Source of the DNA: JAWPMT01 sp965215825
GTDB lineage: Bacteria > Bacteroidota > Bacteroidia > Cytophagales > Cyclobacteriaceae
Assembly (NCBI GenBank): GCA_965215825.1
Contig: CBDCEM010000002.1
Location: forward strand, 868,001 to 932,000
Length of the DNA: 64,000 nt
Reading direction: 5' to 3'
Part shown: one piece after another, positions 18,519 to 27,603 of the stretch
Numbering within the stretch: position 1 is the first letter of the stretch
How the letters are laid out: each line of letters begins with the position of its first letter
Program-made: the position numbers and the translations under genes
The notes under the pieces: model-generated
Databases searched by the model: none
Told to the model about the DNA's origin: nothing
The model's input: the letters and a program-made list of their open reading frames with translations, nothing else

Positions 18519-20958
18519 GTGTGCACAAATCCAGGTCCTGATAACTTCCAATTGGTGACCCGTCTGGCGCTTTGATCAAGGGTCCTCCTTCAAACTCACC
18601 TGGCTCTTCAAGGAAAGTGGCAATTTTATCCGCAGCGTAGTTGTAGTAGTAATCCTTGCCTCTGGCTTTAGCATAGGTTTGAATGGTCATCAATTCATTT
18701 CTGGCCAATGCTTTGATATCGTCATAAGCCTGTTTGTTGGTGTAAAGCTTCATCAGACCTTCCACGTATTCCATTTCAACGATTTTTTGAAGGGCTCTGT
18801 CTTGCGCATCGGCAGCTGGCGATTTCCATGTTGCCGCTGTAAGCTTATCCAGAACTGTTCGCAAGCCGGGTTGATCGTTGTTTCTGGCCTTTAGCATTTC
18901 CAGTCTGTTCGCGCGATTGGCATTCAGCAAAAACATGATCGGCATACTACTTGCTGTTTCCGCGGCGGCGAAATAATCAAACGCCGGGCCAGCTTTAGAC
19001 ACGAAATTTTCCCGACCCTTGGAATATCCCTGGGCTACGGGAGGAATCAACTTCAGCAAACTTTCCGGCAGCCTTAGTGCACTGGGTTTAAGTGTAGCAA
19101 CCAATGCATCCAGCGCAGCTACCTGATCTGTTCCTGGTATCAATTCAGTAGCGACCTGCCCGTCACCACGAACTTTGTAGTTGTAATTCAGGCCACCCAC
19201 AACTTTGGATGTTGCATCCACCTGGAAACGATGAAACAAATACATGGGTACCAATACATTTTCAATTTCCGACATTGGGCGCCCCTCACGAATCGCTTTA
19301 TCACTGAAATTGTTTATAATCTTGCTTCTGATTTCCATCATCCGGTTCAGTTCTTCTGCCGCGCTCGCTCCATTGTCCCAAAGGTGTGCTACAGGGTGAG
19401 CCCCATTTGTAGGTCGTGCATCGCGATCAGAGATGTGACGATAACCCTCAGCAAAAGCCTGATCAAGTACTTGTCGAGCATCGTCCATGGAATCGTATTC
19501 TCCATATCCAAACTGAATGGCCACCTTGTCCCATTCACCAATATTGGTATCGTAAGCTTCACTTAAGTCAATGTTTCCTTGCGAATCCATTTTCACATAT
19601 GGATGAGGATAATCCATAACAGAAGCGCGATTATTGATACTGGCGGCGAAATTGTGTACGAGTCCTATCGTATGCCCCACTTCATGAGCCGAAAGTTGCC
19701 TCAATCGCGCCAGGGCCATTTCTTTCATGTCGTCAGGAACTTCTCCACCTGCTTCATACGGACTTAAAAGGCCCTCCGCAATTAGAAAATCTTGTCTCAC
19801 TCGCAACGAACCAAGACTAACATGACCTTTTAGGATTTCACCTGTGCGAGGATCCACCACAGAACTACCATAGGACCACCCACGAGTTGAACGGTGCACC
19901 CACTGGATGATGTTATAACGAACATCAAGCGGGTGAGCGCCCTCGGGCATTACTTCTACACGAAAGGCATTGATGAATCCGGCCGCTTCGAATGCCTGAT
20001 TCCACCATTTGGCTCCATCAATCAATGCAGAGCGAATAGGTTCAGGAGCTCCCCTGTCCAGGTAGTAGATTATGGGTTCTACTGCTTCACTTTTTGCGGC
20101 AGAGGGGTCTTTCTTTTGTAACCTGTGGCGAAGGATCAGTCTTTTCACCAGGGACTCTTCAATGGGTGTGGCATAATCCTGATAAGAAAGGGAGATGAAA
20201 CCTGATCTTGGATCAAACTCACGAGGCTCGAAATTATCATCCGGAAGCTCAATAAGAGAATGATGGGTACGAACCGTAATAGCGTCAGAACTCGGCGCTA
20301 CAGAACGTATCCAGGCGCCCGAGGCGGTTCCCTTGAAGGTTAGAATTGATTCAAATTCTGTGTTATTAGGAAAGTTAAAAGTAGCAGGCATATAAACAGC
20401 CGACCGGGATTTGTCCAGGCTGTAACTTCCTTGTTTTGTTCTTTTCAAGCGTTGACTGATGCCGTGTGAATCTCTTAAAAGGAAATCGGTAATGTCTATC
20501 AGAATATTGCTGCCTTCTTCCATTTTGATAGCAAACCCACCAATAGCCGAAGAAGCAAAAGCTTCCGCTACGGACTTCACTTCGTCGTTGTTGTCGCTTA
20601 CAGCCCGGTAACCCTGATTGGGTTGGAGCATGAGCACTTTATTGCCATGCCTTTCAAATTTTACAACCCTTTCATTTCCCAATTGGCCCCGATCCAGGCC
20701 TATGTCATTGGACCCAACTCCGGCGGCAAGGGAGTTTACATAGAGGAATTCCTGACCCAACTTATCGATCAACAGGTAGATTTTTCCCTGTTTCTCGTCC
20801 GAGAAGAAATTAAAAAATCCCTCAACACGGGTCATTTTTGAGGTAAACGAGGCGATTGTTGGTTTGGGTGCTGGTGTTGATTTATTTTTCTTTTTCTGAC
20901 TTACTGCCGAAAAAGCAATGCATAGGATCAACGCCCATAGGGTGATGGATTTCTTCAT
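18508..20958 (-). CDS. Secreted zinc-dependent metalloprotease (DUF5117/DUF5118 type)
   Basis: This 816-residue protein has a signal peptide followed by a lysine-rich linker (SQKKKNKS). The zinc site is HEVGHTIGLVH: HEVGH at residues 425-429, third His at 435, followed by NFAAS and a Met-turn-like SVMDYPHPYV. The N-terminal VEGFFNFFSDEKQGKIYLL and the overall order match the DUF5117/DUF5118/DUF4953 zinc-protease family common in Bacteroidota. It is the first gene of the minus-strand operon and overlaps the amidohydrolase, suggesting successive steps in breaking down extracellular peptides (inference). Confidence 0.9.
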   Translation of the reverse strand: MKKSITLWALILCIAFSAVSQKKKNKSTPAPKPTIASFTSKMTRVEGFFNFFSDEKQGKIYLLIDKLGQEFLYVNSLAAGVGSNDIGLDRGQLGNERVVKFERHGNKVLMLQPNQGYRAVSDNNDEVKSVAEAFASSAIGGFAIKMEEGSNILIDITDFLLRDSHGISQRLKRTKQGSYSLDKSRSAVYMPATFNFPNNTEFESILTFKGTASGAWIRSVAPSSDAITVRTHHSLIELPDDNFEPREFDPRSGFISLSYQDYATPIEESLVKRLILRHRLQKKDPSAAKSEAVEPIIYYLDRGAPEPIRSALIDGAKWWNQAFEAAGFINAFRVEVMPEGAHPLDVRYNIIQWVHRSTRGWSYGSSVVDPRTGEILKGHVSLGSLRVRQDFLIAEGLLSPYEAGGEVPDDMKEMALARLRQLSAHEVGHTIGLVHNFAASINNRASVMDYPHPYVKMDSQGNIDLSEAYDTNIGEWDKVAIQFGYGEYDSMDDARQVLDQAFAEGYRHISDRDARPTNGAHPVAHLWDNGASAAEELNRMMEIRSKIINNFSDKAIREGRPMSEIENVLVPMYLFHRFQVDATSKVVGGLNYNYKVRGDGQVATELIPGTDQVAALDALVATLKPSALRLPESLLKLIPPVAQGYSKGRENFVSKAGPAFDYFAAAETASSMPIMFLLNANRANRLEMLKARNNDQPGLRTVLDKLTAATWKSPAADAQDRALQKIVEMEYVEGLMKLYTNKQAYDDIKALARNELMTIQTYAKARGKDYYYNYAADKIATFLEEPGEFEGGPLIKAPDGSPIGSYQDLDLCTHGY

Positions 20959-21180
20959 GTCTGCAGATCTAAAATTGAATGAATGGTTAGGCCAATTCGA
21001 TATTTGAATTCAGCTATTAAATGTATCTGAAAACGGCACCATCACCAAAACCTAAAATTTTAATCGGTCAAATACCGATATGGCAGTAGGCCAAATCGCG
21101 ATAAGGGAATTGAATGAGAGCTTTCCATCAGAAAAGTGAAAGATGTTCTGAATTTGATTGCCCCAATGCGATTCGGTGAT

Positions 21181-21543
21181 TTATTCTGTCAATAGATATT
21201 GTATGGCCTCTTTTCTGTTGCTGAAACTCACCATTTTTCGCCGGGACCTTGAAAATAGATTGAGGCCACTCAGGATCATTCCCTGTACACCTGTAATACC
21301 CACGATGGCGTTTCTTCTGGTATTGGGGTAAAACACGCTTTTCACCAGTTCTTTTACACGGTCCGTGTATCCTGAAGTAAACTTTACCCCAGTTACATCA
21401 CTCAAGGTGTATTTTATGGTTGGATCACCGACTTTGGTAGCTGCTTCGTCAACAACCTTGATCATGTCAGCTTCATCGTTGCATTCGGTGTAATCAATCA
21501 ACAAAATTTTTTCACCGTTTTCGTCTAGTAATTCTGTTTTCAT
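21181..21543 (-). CDS. Small STAS/SpoIIAA-like protein of unknown function
   Basis: This 120-residue soluble protein lacks a signal peptide. The alternating strand/helix pattern (KILLIDYTECNDEADMIKVVDEA, IVGITGVQGMIL, SNRKEAIQYLL) resembles the STAS-like domain proteins of Bacteroidota. The C-terminal KEAIQYLLTE helix is typical of that group, where the protein asks whether a residue or ligand can be bound by the last helix. It is flanked by non-coding stretches of about 220 and 95 bases, so it is probably monocistronic. Fold assignment is tentative. Confidence 0.55.
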   Translation of the reverse strand: MKTELLDENGEKILLIDYTECNDEADMIKVVDEAATKVGDPTIKYTLSDVTGVKFTSGYTDRVKELVKSVFYPNTRRNAIVGITGVQGMILSGLNLFSRSRRKMVSFSNRKEAIQYLLTE

Positions 21544-21637
21544 TGCTACATCTTCAACTAATAAAAATGCCCAATAGTTATGGACTCAGCATTACAAAGC
21601 CAAAGACATTTGGGCGGCATGTATAAAAGCCCAAGAT

Positions 21638-22210
21638 TTGAAGATGGATTCTCTGTATTTCATAGCGGTAACTCCCCCGGAAAATGAATCTGACCAGATT
21701 ACGGCACTCAAAAATCAATGCAAAGTGGCGTATGGATCAGGACATGCGCTAAAGTCTCCGCCGCACATCACCTTACACATGCCTTTCAAATGGAATGACA
21801 AGAAACGAAACGCACTAGAGGCATGTTTAAACCAAGTAGCGGGAACTACGGAGAAGTTTGAAATGCAGTTAAGGGACTTTGGTTTTTTTGAACCACGGGT
21901 GGTTTTTATAGATGTCATAGAAAATGCTGAGCTGCGGAGACTACAAAAGATCCTGGCCAAACAAATGCGATTAGACCTCAATTTGTTCAATGCAGACTAC
22001 AAAGATCGACCTTTCCATCCGCACGTGACCATTGCTTTTCGGGACTTGAAGAAGCCAGGATTTTATGAGGCCAAATCTTACTTTTCTGAGCGAAAACTCT
22101 CCATGGACTTTGCAGTAAGTGATTTGGTTTTGCTAAAACACGATGGAAAGCAGTGGCATATTGAGCAGCGATTCCCTTTTTGTGATCCTCAAACACAAAG
22201 CCTGTACTGA
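21638..22210 (+). CDS. 2H phosphoesterase (2'-5' RNA ligase/LigT-like)
   Basis: This 190-residue protein carries the two HxTx-type motifs of the 2H phosphoesterase superfamily: HITLHMPF in the N-terminal half and HPHVTIAFR in the C-terminal half. This is the usual size. Members hydrolyse or ligate 2',5' or cyclic phosphodiesters of RNA or nucleotides in the cytoplasm. Starts at 21638 or the next ATG two codons on are both possible. Its stop is 12 bases from the stop of the convergent DUF6702 gene. Confidence 0.88.
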   Translation: MKMDSLYFIAVTPPENESDQITALKNQCKVAYGSGHALKSPPHITLHMPFKWNDKKRNALEACLNQVAGTTEKFEMQLRDFGFFEPRVVFIDVIENAELRRLQKILAKQMRLDLNLFNADYKDRPFHPHVTIAFRDLKKPGFYEAKSYFSERKLSMDFAVSDLVLLKHDGKQWHIEQRFPFCDPQTQSLY

Positions 22211-22222
22211 ATTACGTGAAAG

Positions 22223-22762
22223 TTATTTCTTCGTATCCCACTCCAGCGTTTCCATGTTCTTGTTTAGGGACATCCGTAGGCTTTTAACTTTTCCCGCTTT
22301 TTTTACATGCACGAGATTTTCCTGATCTTCAAAAGTGGAAGTAAGCAAGGTGTTGGAAATCGTTAACCGATCAAAAGGTTTAACCTTCAATGCTTCAATG
22401 TAACAATAGAGTACATCTTTATCGTATTCAAAGCCCAGGTAATTCAGAGTCAATTCCTTTTTAGTGTTCAACTGTAGGTTTTGAATTACGTATTTACCCA
22501 GGGTTTCCTCAAGGTAGACCGAATCTGCCTGATTGAAAATATCCAGATCCTCATTTCCTGTAAATTCTCTGAGGCCTTGTTCCATGTCGTCCAGAAAGAG
22601 TCTTACAGTCATCTGAATGGCTTTGTCCTCAGGCTTATGCACAATTTCGGTTACACTGATATGAAAGGGATGAACTCTCCTGTCATCTGTTGCGCCAAGC
22701 TCAGAAAGAGGAGAGCCACCTGTACTGAAGCAGGTTAATAAATAAAAAAGCACTTTTGTCAT
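22223..22762 (-). CDS. DUF6702 family exported protein
   Basis: This 179-residue protein has a short signal peptide (MTKVLFYLLTCFSTG). HPFHISVTEI, ALQMTVRLFLDD-like and LNYLGFEYDKDVLYCYIEA, then NLVHVKKAGKVKSL, match the DUF6702 pattern. Such genes regularly neighbour HupE/UreJ and M1 peptidase genes in Bacteroidota; here it is divergent from HupE, with about 115 bases between them. Role unknown, perhaps periplasmic. Confidence 0.75.
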   Translation of the reverse strand: MTKVLFYLLTCFSTGGSPLSELGATDDRRVHPFHISVTEIVHKPEDKAIQMTVRLFLDDMEQGLREFTGNEDLDIFNQADSVYLEETLGKYVIQNLQLNTKKELTLNYLGFEYDKDVLYCYIEALKVKPFDRLTISNTLLTSTFEDQENLVHVKKAGKVKSLRMSLNKNMETLEWDTKK

Positions 22763-22879
22763 AATACTGAATTACAGCTACAAATCTAACGGACATCATA
22801 AATAACAATAACTACACCAAGTGGATCAAAGGCATTAGCTAATTTCGTCCGGTAATAGTGAATTATACCTGGTACTATC

Positions 22880-23461
22880 ATGTCGGCATTTGAACTCTAC
22901 TTTAGTCTCGGTCTGGATCATATCCTGGACATTAACGGGTACGATCACATTTTATTTGTGATCGCCTTGAGTTGTGTTTATTCTTTGAAACAGTGGAAGG
23001 GAGTACTTGGAATGGTGACGGCCTTTACATTTGGACATTCCATAACTTTGGCATTGGCAACGCTGGATATCATTCCTCTGGATGGGGCATTGATTGAATT
23101 TCTGATTCCAGTCACAATTATCATCACGGCTGTCTCGAATCTTTTCACAAAAGTGGAAAGCGAAACCGGTAAAAGAAAAGTCAATATCTACTATGCAGGT
23201 ATTTTTGGCCTTATCCATGGGATGGGATTTTCTAACTATTTGCGCAGCCTTTTGGGAAACGAAGAGTCCATCGTTCTGCCTCTTTTTGCCTTTAACATAG
23301 GTCTTGAGGTGGGCCAAATAATTATTGTTGCAATCTTTTTACTTATCAGCCTTATTTTGGTGGCTGTTTTAGGTGTCTCATCAAAAATCTGGAAGATCAT
23401 AGTCTCCCTGGCAGTGGCCGGAGTAGGCGTGATGTTGGCACTGGATGCGGTATACTGGTAA
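22880..23461 (+). CDS. HupE/UreJ family membrane protein
   Basis: This is a 193-residue polytopic inner-membrane protein with about six hydrophobic segments. It has the HupE/UreJ hallmark GYDHILFVIAL (His and Asp near the first membrane segment), TAFTFGHSITLALA and GLIHGMGFSNYL. Family members are linked to nickel or other metal uptake; the histidines inside the membrane fit metal handling, but substrate is not shown here. Its stop (TAA) directly abuts the next start (ATG at 23462), so it is co-transcribed with the M1 peptidase. Confidence 0.9.
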   Translation: MSAFELYFSLGLDHILDINGYDHILFVIALSCVYSLKQWKGVLGMVTAFTFGHSITLALATLDIIPLDGALIEFLIPVTIIITAVSNLFTKVESETGKRKVNIYYAGIFGLIHGMGFSNYLRSLLGNEESIVLPLFAFNIGLEVGQIIIVAIFLLISLILVAVLGVSSKIWKIIVSLAVAGVGVMLALDAVYW

Positions 23462-23497
23462 ATGAAATTGACCTATTTAACCTTATTTGATAATAAA

Positions 23498-25708
23498 ATG
23501 AAAAGAGTATTCTTGCTTTGCTTTTCGCTTGCCTTCTTTATGGCAGGTGCGCAGCATGACACAGAGTGGGATCAAAAATTTGAACAATTAGGCACAACAT
23601 TGCCTACTCCCAACTCCTATCGTACAGCTTCCGGAGCCCCCGGAAAGGATTACTGGCAGCAGAAAGCTGACTACAAAATGGACATCAGACTGGATGATTC
23701 GAAACAACGAATTTCAGGAGATGAAACCATCACTTATTACAATCAGTCACCTGACGAATTGCCTTATTTATGGCTGCAGCTCGACCAAAACATGCGGGCA
23801 AACGATTCGGATTCTCCATTGTTGCAAACCGGCAAAATGCGGGACACATTAAGTTCCTTTTCTTTCAGAAAGTATTCTGATGATTTTGACGGTGGGTTTG
23901 ACATTGCCTCCGTTACAGATGCTAATGGCAATGACCTTCGGTATATCATCAACAAAACCATGATGCGTATCGATCTTTCTAAGCCATTGGCTTCAGGAAG
24001 CTCTACTACTTTTAAAATTTCATGGGCGTACAATGTAAACAACCGATTGGTTGGCGGCGGTAGATCCGGGCTGGAATATTTCCCAGCAGATGATAATTAC
24101 CTTTATACCATTGCCCAGTTCTTCCCAAGAATGGCCGTGTATGATGATGTAGAAGGATGGCAAAACAAGCAATTCCTTGGAAGAGGGGAGTTTGCTTTGA
24201 CATTCGGAGACTATGAAGTAGACATTACCGTACCTGCTGATTTCATCGTAGGTGCGAGTGGTTCTTTGCAAAATGCTGGTGATGTGCTTACCGCTGATCA
24301 GATGGAGCGATTTGAAAAGGCTAAGAATACTTTTGACAAGCCAGTATTGATCGTCACTGAGAAAGAAGCCAAAAAAGCTGAAAAGTCTAAAGCTTCGGGA
24401 ACTAAGACATGGAGCTTCAAAGCGGACAATGTTCGTGACTTTGCTTTTTGTGCCTCAAGAAAATTCATCTGGGATGCGATGGCGGTGCAGTTGAGTGATA
24501 ACAATGCTCCTTTGGCCATGTCTTACTATCCCAAGGAAGGAAACCCACTTTGGGAAGAGTATTCAACAGCGGCAGTAGCTCAGACTTTGAAAACCTACTC
24601 CAAACACACGATTGAGTATACCTACCCGGTAGCAATCTCTGTACATACGGCCTCTATCGGAATGGAGTACCCAATGATCTGCTTCAATTTCGGTCGACCT
24701 AACAAGAACGGGAAATATTCAGACGCTGTAAAAAGAGGGATGATCAGTGTGATTATTCACGAGGTAGGACACAACTTTTTCCCAATGATCATCAATTCAG
24801 ATGAACGCCAGTGGACCTGGATGGATGAAGGGCTGAACACTTTCATGCAGTACCTGACTGAGAAAGAGTGGGATCCAGAATACCCGTCAAGAAGAGGACC
24901 TGCCGCAAATATTGTTCCTTACATGAGAGGTGACAATGGATTGGCCAGACCAATCATGACTAACTCGGAGCAAATTCGTCAGTTTGGCGCCAATGCTTAC
25001 GCTAAACCTGCCACGGCCCTGAATATACTTCGAGAGACGGTCATGGGACCTGAGTTGTTCGACTATGCATTCAAAACCTATTCTGAGCGCTGGGCCTTCA
25101 AACACCCTTCACCAGCTGACTTCTTCCGAACGATGGAGGATGCGTCCGCTGTGGATTTGGATTGGTTCTGGAAAGGCTGGTTCTATACTACTGACTATGT
25201 AGATGTATCTGTAGATAACGTGAAATGGTACCGGATGCAAAACGAAGAGAATGGACTTGAAACCAGAAATGTAAAGGTAGAAGATGCAGCAATTGATGGT
25301 GATGGCGGTGCCAATTTTGGAGACGCAGCCGAGACTTTTGTATTCAAAGGACTTAATGATAGTGATTACAGAGGATTCAGAGACCGACTGAACAATGAGA
25401 AAATTCAGGCGTCTATTGCAGATAAAAATTTCTATGAAGTAACTTTCAAGAACAATGGTGGCCTTGTTACTCCGCTTTTGATTGAGTGGACGTATGAAGA
25501 TGGCTCTACGGAATTGGAAGAAATTCCTGCAGAGATCTGGAAAATCAATGAAAAAGAGATTTCTAAGATCTTTACTAAAGATAAAAGAGTGACCAATATC
25601 GTGCTGGATCCTAATCTGCAAACTGCAGATACCAATACCGAGGACAATGTGTTCCCTCGTCAGGAAGGTAACAGTCGATTTGATCGATTCAAGTCAAACG
25701 GAAATTAA
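23498..25708 (+). CDS. M1 family aminopeptidase-like metallopeptidase, secreted
   Basis: I chose the ATG at 23498 because it starts a clean signal peptide (MKRVFLLCFSLAFFMAGAQ); an ATG at 23462 would add 12 residues. The gluzincin motif is HEVGH (residues 421-425) with the third ligand Glu444 in WMDEGLNTF, the usual 18-residue spacing. The N-terminal beta domain has SGDETITYYNQSPD and LPYLWLQLDQN. A GMEYPM exopeptidase-like motif precedes the active site, so substrates are probably peptides trimmed outside the cytoplasm. The zinc site looks complete. It shares the HupE transcript and is followed by a strong intrinsic terminator. Confidence 0.93.
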   Translation: MKRVFLLCFSLAFFMAGAQHDTEWDQKFEQLGTTLPTPNSYRTASGAPGKDYWQQKADYKMDIRLDDSKQRISGDETITYYNQSPDELPYLWLQLDQNMRANDSDSPLLQTGKMRDTLSSFSFRKYSDDFDGGFDIASVTDANGNDLRYIINKTMMRIDLSKPLASGSSTTFKISWAYNVNNRLVGGGRSGLEYFPADDNYLYTIAQFFPRMAVYDDVEGWQNKQFLGRGEFALTFGDYEVDITVPADFIVGASGSLQNAGDVLTADQMERFEKAKNTFDKPVLIVTEKEAKKAEKSKASGTKTWSFKADNVRDFAFCASRKFIWDAMAVQLSDNNAPLAMSYYPKEGNPLWEEYSTAAVAQTLKTYSKHTIEYTYPVAISVHTASIGMEYPMICFNFGRPNKNGKYSDAVKRGMISVIIHEVGHNFFPMIINSDERQWTWMDEGLNTFMQYLTEKEWDPEYPSRRGPAANIVPYMRGDNGLARPIMTNSEQIRQFGANAYAKPATALNILRETVMGPELFDYAFKTYSERWAFKHPSPADFFRTMEDASAVDLDWFWKGWFYTTDYVDVSVDNVKWYRMQNEENGLETRNVKVEDAAIDGDGGANFGDAAETFVFKGLNDSDYRGFRDRLNNEKIQASIADKNFYEVTFKNNGGLVTPLLIEWTYEDGSTELEEIPAEIWKINEKEISKIFTKDKRVTNIVLDPNLQTADTNTEDNVFPRQEGNSRFDRFKSNGN

Positions 25709-25730
25709 GATATTTGACATGTGACTTTAC

Positions 25731-25763
25731 AAAGCGGCGTGTGCGGACATGCCGCTTTTTTGT
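25731..25763 (+). terminator. Intrinsic terminator after the M1 peptidase gene
   Basis: AAAGCGGC at 25731-25738 pairs perfectly with GCCGCTTT at 25751-25758 around a 12-base loop and is followed by a T run (25756-25761). It lies 22 bases after the M1 stop codon. Confidence 0.85.
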
Positions 25764-25786
25764 TTGGTAAAAACCCAACCCCAATC

Positions 25787-26569
25787 ATGAAAAAGTTTAA
25801 TCTAATTGTATTCATCGCTGCTTTGGGTGTTATAGCCGCGTGCAGCACGCCAGCACCTAAGGAAGCAAAAGAAAGTCAACCTGAAAACCCTTCATCTCCT
25901 GGTTTTAATGCTAACTCTGACCCCAAAGCCATTGCCATTGCTGATGAGGTAATGAAGGCCATGGGAGGACGCAAAAACTGGGATGATACACGCTATTTGT
26001 TTTGGAACTTCTTTGGGGCCCGTACCTTACTCTGGGACAAACAGACGGGTGATGTTCGGATCGAAATACCCAGTCAGGAAATGAAAATCCTGGTCAATGA
26101 AAAAACACTGGAAGGTAAATTATGGACGGCAGGAGAAGAGATCACTCAGCCGGATTCTGTTGCGAAGTATCTTGAGCGTGGAAAAAGAATCTGGATCAAT
26201 GACTCCTATTGGTTGGTAATGCCCTTCAAGTTGAAGGATTCAGGAGTGACCCTTAGTTATGTTGGAAAAGACACCACACAGACTGGCGAAGCATCGGAGG
26301 TTGTCCGTATGACATTTGATGCCGTTGGAGTAACGCCACAAAATGCCTACAATGTTTGGGTCTCCGAGTCAGATAACCTGGTGAAACAATGGGCCTGGTA
26401 TCTGAATGCATCAGATACAGTAGCAAGGTTTACACGTCCCTGGGACAACTATCAGCAAATGGGAAAGATCAAACTCTCTGATGAGCGAGGCGATCGTGAT
26501 CTCTCAGATGTGAAAGTACTGGAAGAAGTTCCCGCCGGGATTTTTGAGGATTTTGGTGTGAGTCTCTAA
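25787..26569 (+). CDS. Lipoprotein, DUF6503-like
   Basis: This is a lipoprotein of about 260 residues (Cys19 in IAACSTP), starting at the ATG at 25787; a longer GTG-started frame would run back into the terminator and is rejected. After a proline-rich linker come ADEVMKAMGGRKNWDDTRYLFWNFFG and a beta-rich body with WINDSYWLVMPFKLKDSG. The order GG-x-x-W...YW-x-x-x-P fits the DUF6503 group of exported Bacteroidota proteins, which look LolA/LolB-like. Function unknown. It is separated from the M1 gene by a terminator, so it probably has its own promoter in the short gap. Confidence 0.7.
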   Translation: MKKFNLIVFIAALGVIAACSTPAPKEAKESQPENPSSPGFNANSDPKAIAIADEVMKAMGGRKNWDDTRYLFWNFFGARTLLWDKQTGDVRIEIPSQEMKILVNEKTLEGKLWTAGEEITQPDSVAKYLERGKRIWINDSYWLVMPFKLKDSGVTLSYVGKDTTQTGEASEVVRMTFDAVGVTPQNAYNVWVSESDNLVKQWAWYLNASDTVARFTRPWDNYQQMGKIKLSDERGDRDLSDVKVLEEVPAGIFEDFGVSL

Positions 26570-26575
26570 AAGAAG

Positions 26576-26648
26576 TTGTCAGGTTGAGCATGTCGAAACC
26601 GGGGTTCGTAGCAGGAGCCACATTTCGACATGCTCTATTATGACAAAA
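26576..26648. repeat. Intergenic palindromic repeat (REP-like)
   Basis: GAGCATGTCGAAA at 26586-26598 is the exact inverse of TTTCGACATGCTC at 26623-26635. Outer TTGTCA (26576-26581) is matched by TGACAA (26641-26646). It lies seven bases after a stop codon. The wording resembles the GAGCCTGTCGAAA-type repeats scattered through many Bacteroidota genomes; it may also act as a terminator. Confidence 0.7.
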
Positions 26649-26881
26649 GACAATTGATGTGACCAATAGTTGATTAGCTTTTGATTAATCTCAAAATCAG
26701 GATAGCTGCTCATAAAATTTGCATTTCTGCTTCGTATCCCCCTCCTTTGAAGTATAATATTCCAGAAAATATGATCAGATAAATCACGAATCGATTCGGA
26801 AAACCTTGAGACCTCTGGTCCATCCCAATGGATATGGACAACCGATTCGTGAAAACTATCCTCTGAATACTGATCATTCAT
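26579..26881 (-). CDS. Doubtful small ORF in a 434-base intergenic region
   Basis: This 100-codon minus-strand frame starts MNDQYSEDSFHESVVHIHW. It has no recognisable domain, signal peptide or ribosome-binding site. Its last 19 codons run through the REP-like palindrome, which argues against a conserved protein. It is listed because 26570-27003 otherwise holds no gene. It may be a remnant or chance frame. Confidence 0.2.
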   Translation of the reverse strand: MNDQYSEDSFHESVVHIHWDGPEVSRFSESIRDLSDHIFWNIILQRRGIRSRNANFMSSYPDFEINQKLINYWSHQLSFVIIEHVEMWLLLRTPVSTCST

Positions 26882-27003
26882 TTCGTTACTTACTTCTTAG
26901 GCCCCTTCAATTAATTTGAACTGGAGCGTGTGTTTTTTCAGTATCCGGTTAGCGATCTGTCCCTATCCGCGTATCATTTTTTTAATGCTAAATACATGAA
27001 GCT

Positions 27004-27540
27004 ATGCCGAAAATCGTTTATTACGTGGCCATATCTCTGGACGGATTCATTGCCGGAGCTGGAGATGATATAAGTATGTTTAACCCTTCAGGAAACGGAG
27101 TGGAGCAATATCAAAAGGATCTACTAGCGTTCTCGACCGTGATAATGGGTCGTCGAACTTATGAGTTTGGATACCAATACGGACTTCAACCGGGTCAGCC
27201 GGCATATCCGCATATGGATCACCACATTTTTTCGGAAACGTTACGATTTCCAGAGGACATTCATCCTAAAGTGAAAATAGAGACAATGTCGCTAGATCGT
27301 GTCAGGGAGATTCAGGCAAATGCCACAACCGATGTATACTTGTGCGGTGGAGGCATATTTGCAGGGTGGTTATTGGAGAATGGACTTGTCGATCAACTTA
27401 AAATCAAACTTAATCCGATTATTTTGGGTGAAGGGATTAGGTTGTTCGGCGGATCCGGGACAAAATCCCGCTGGGAATTGACAGAGACGACTACTTTTGA
27501 AGAGGGTCTCCAGATCATAACTTATGATAGGGCCGGATAA
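27004..27540 (+). CDS. Dihydrofolate reductase family protein (RibD C-terminal-like)
   Basis: This 178-residue cytoplasmic protein shows the DHFR/RibD-C pattern: VAISLDGFIAGAGDDI, VIMGRRTYEFG, TDVYLCGGGIFAGWLL (nucleotide-binding loop), and LNPIILGEGIRLFG. Such proteins are NADPH-dependent reductases of uncertain substrate, distinct from the folate enzyme FolA. A strong terminator follows within 20 bases, so it is probably transcribed alone. Confidence 0.9.
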   Translation: MPKIVYYVAISLDGFIAGAGDDISMFNPSGNGVEQYQKDLLAFSTVIMGRRTYEFGYQYGLQPGQPAYPHMDHHIFSETLRFPEDIHPKVKIETMSLDRVREIQANATTDVYLCGGGIFAGWLLENGLVDQLKIKLNPIILGEGIRLFGGSGTKSRWELTETTTFEEGLQIITYDRAG

Positions 27541-27555
27541 CTTGCTTTAATGAAA

Positions 27556-27594
27556 GAAGCGAGTAGGAACAAATCCAGGGCTCGCTTCGTTTTT
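27556..27594 (+). terminator. Intrinsic terminator after the DHFR-like gene
   Basis: GAAGCGAG at 27556-27563 pairs perfectly with CTCGCTTC at 27581-27588, followed by GTTTTT. It lies between the DHFR-like stop and the true ATG of the next gene at 27604; a longer frame that starts at 27550 would include it. Confidence 0.85.
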
Positions 27595-27603
27595 GAAAAA
27601 CTA

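Noticed and set aside
25109..25621. Minus-strand ORF of 170 codons
   Set aside because: It is antisense to the well-supported M1 peptidase gene.
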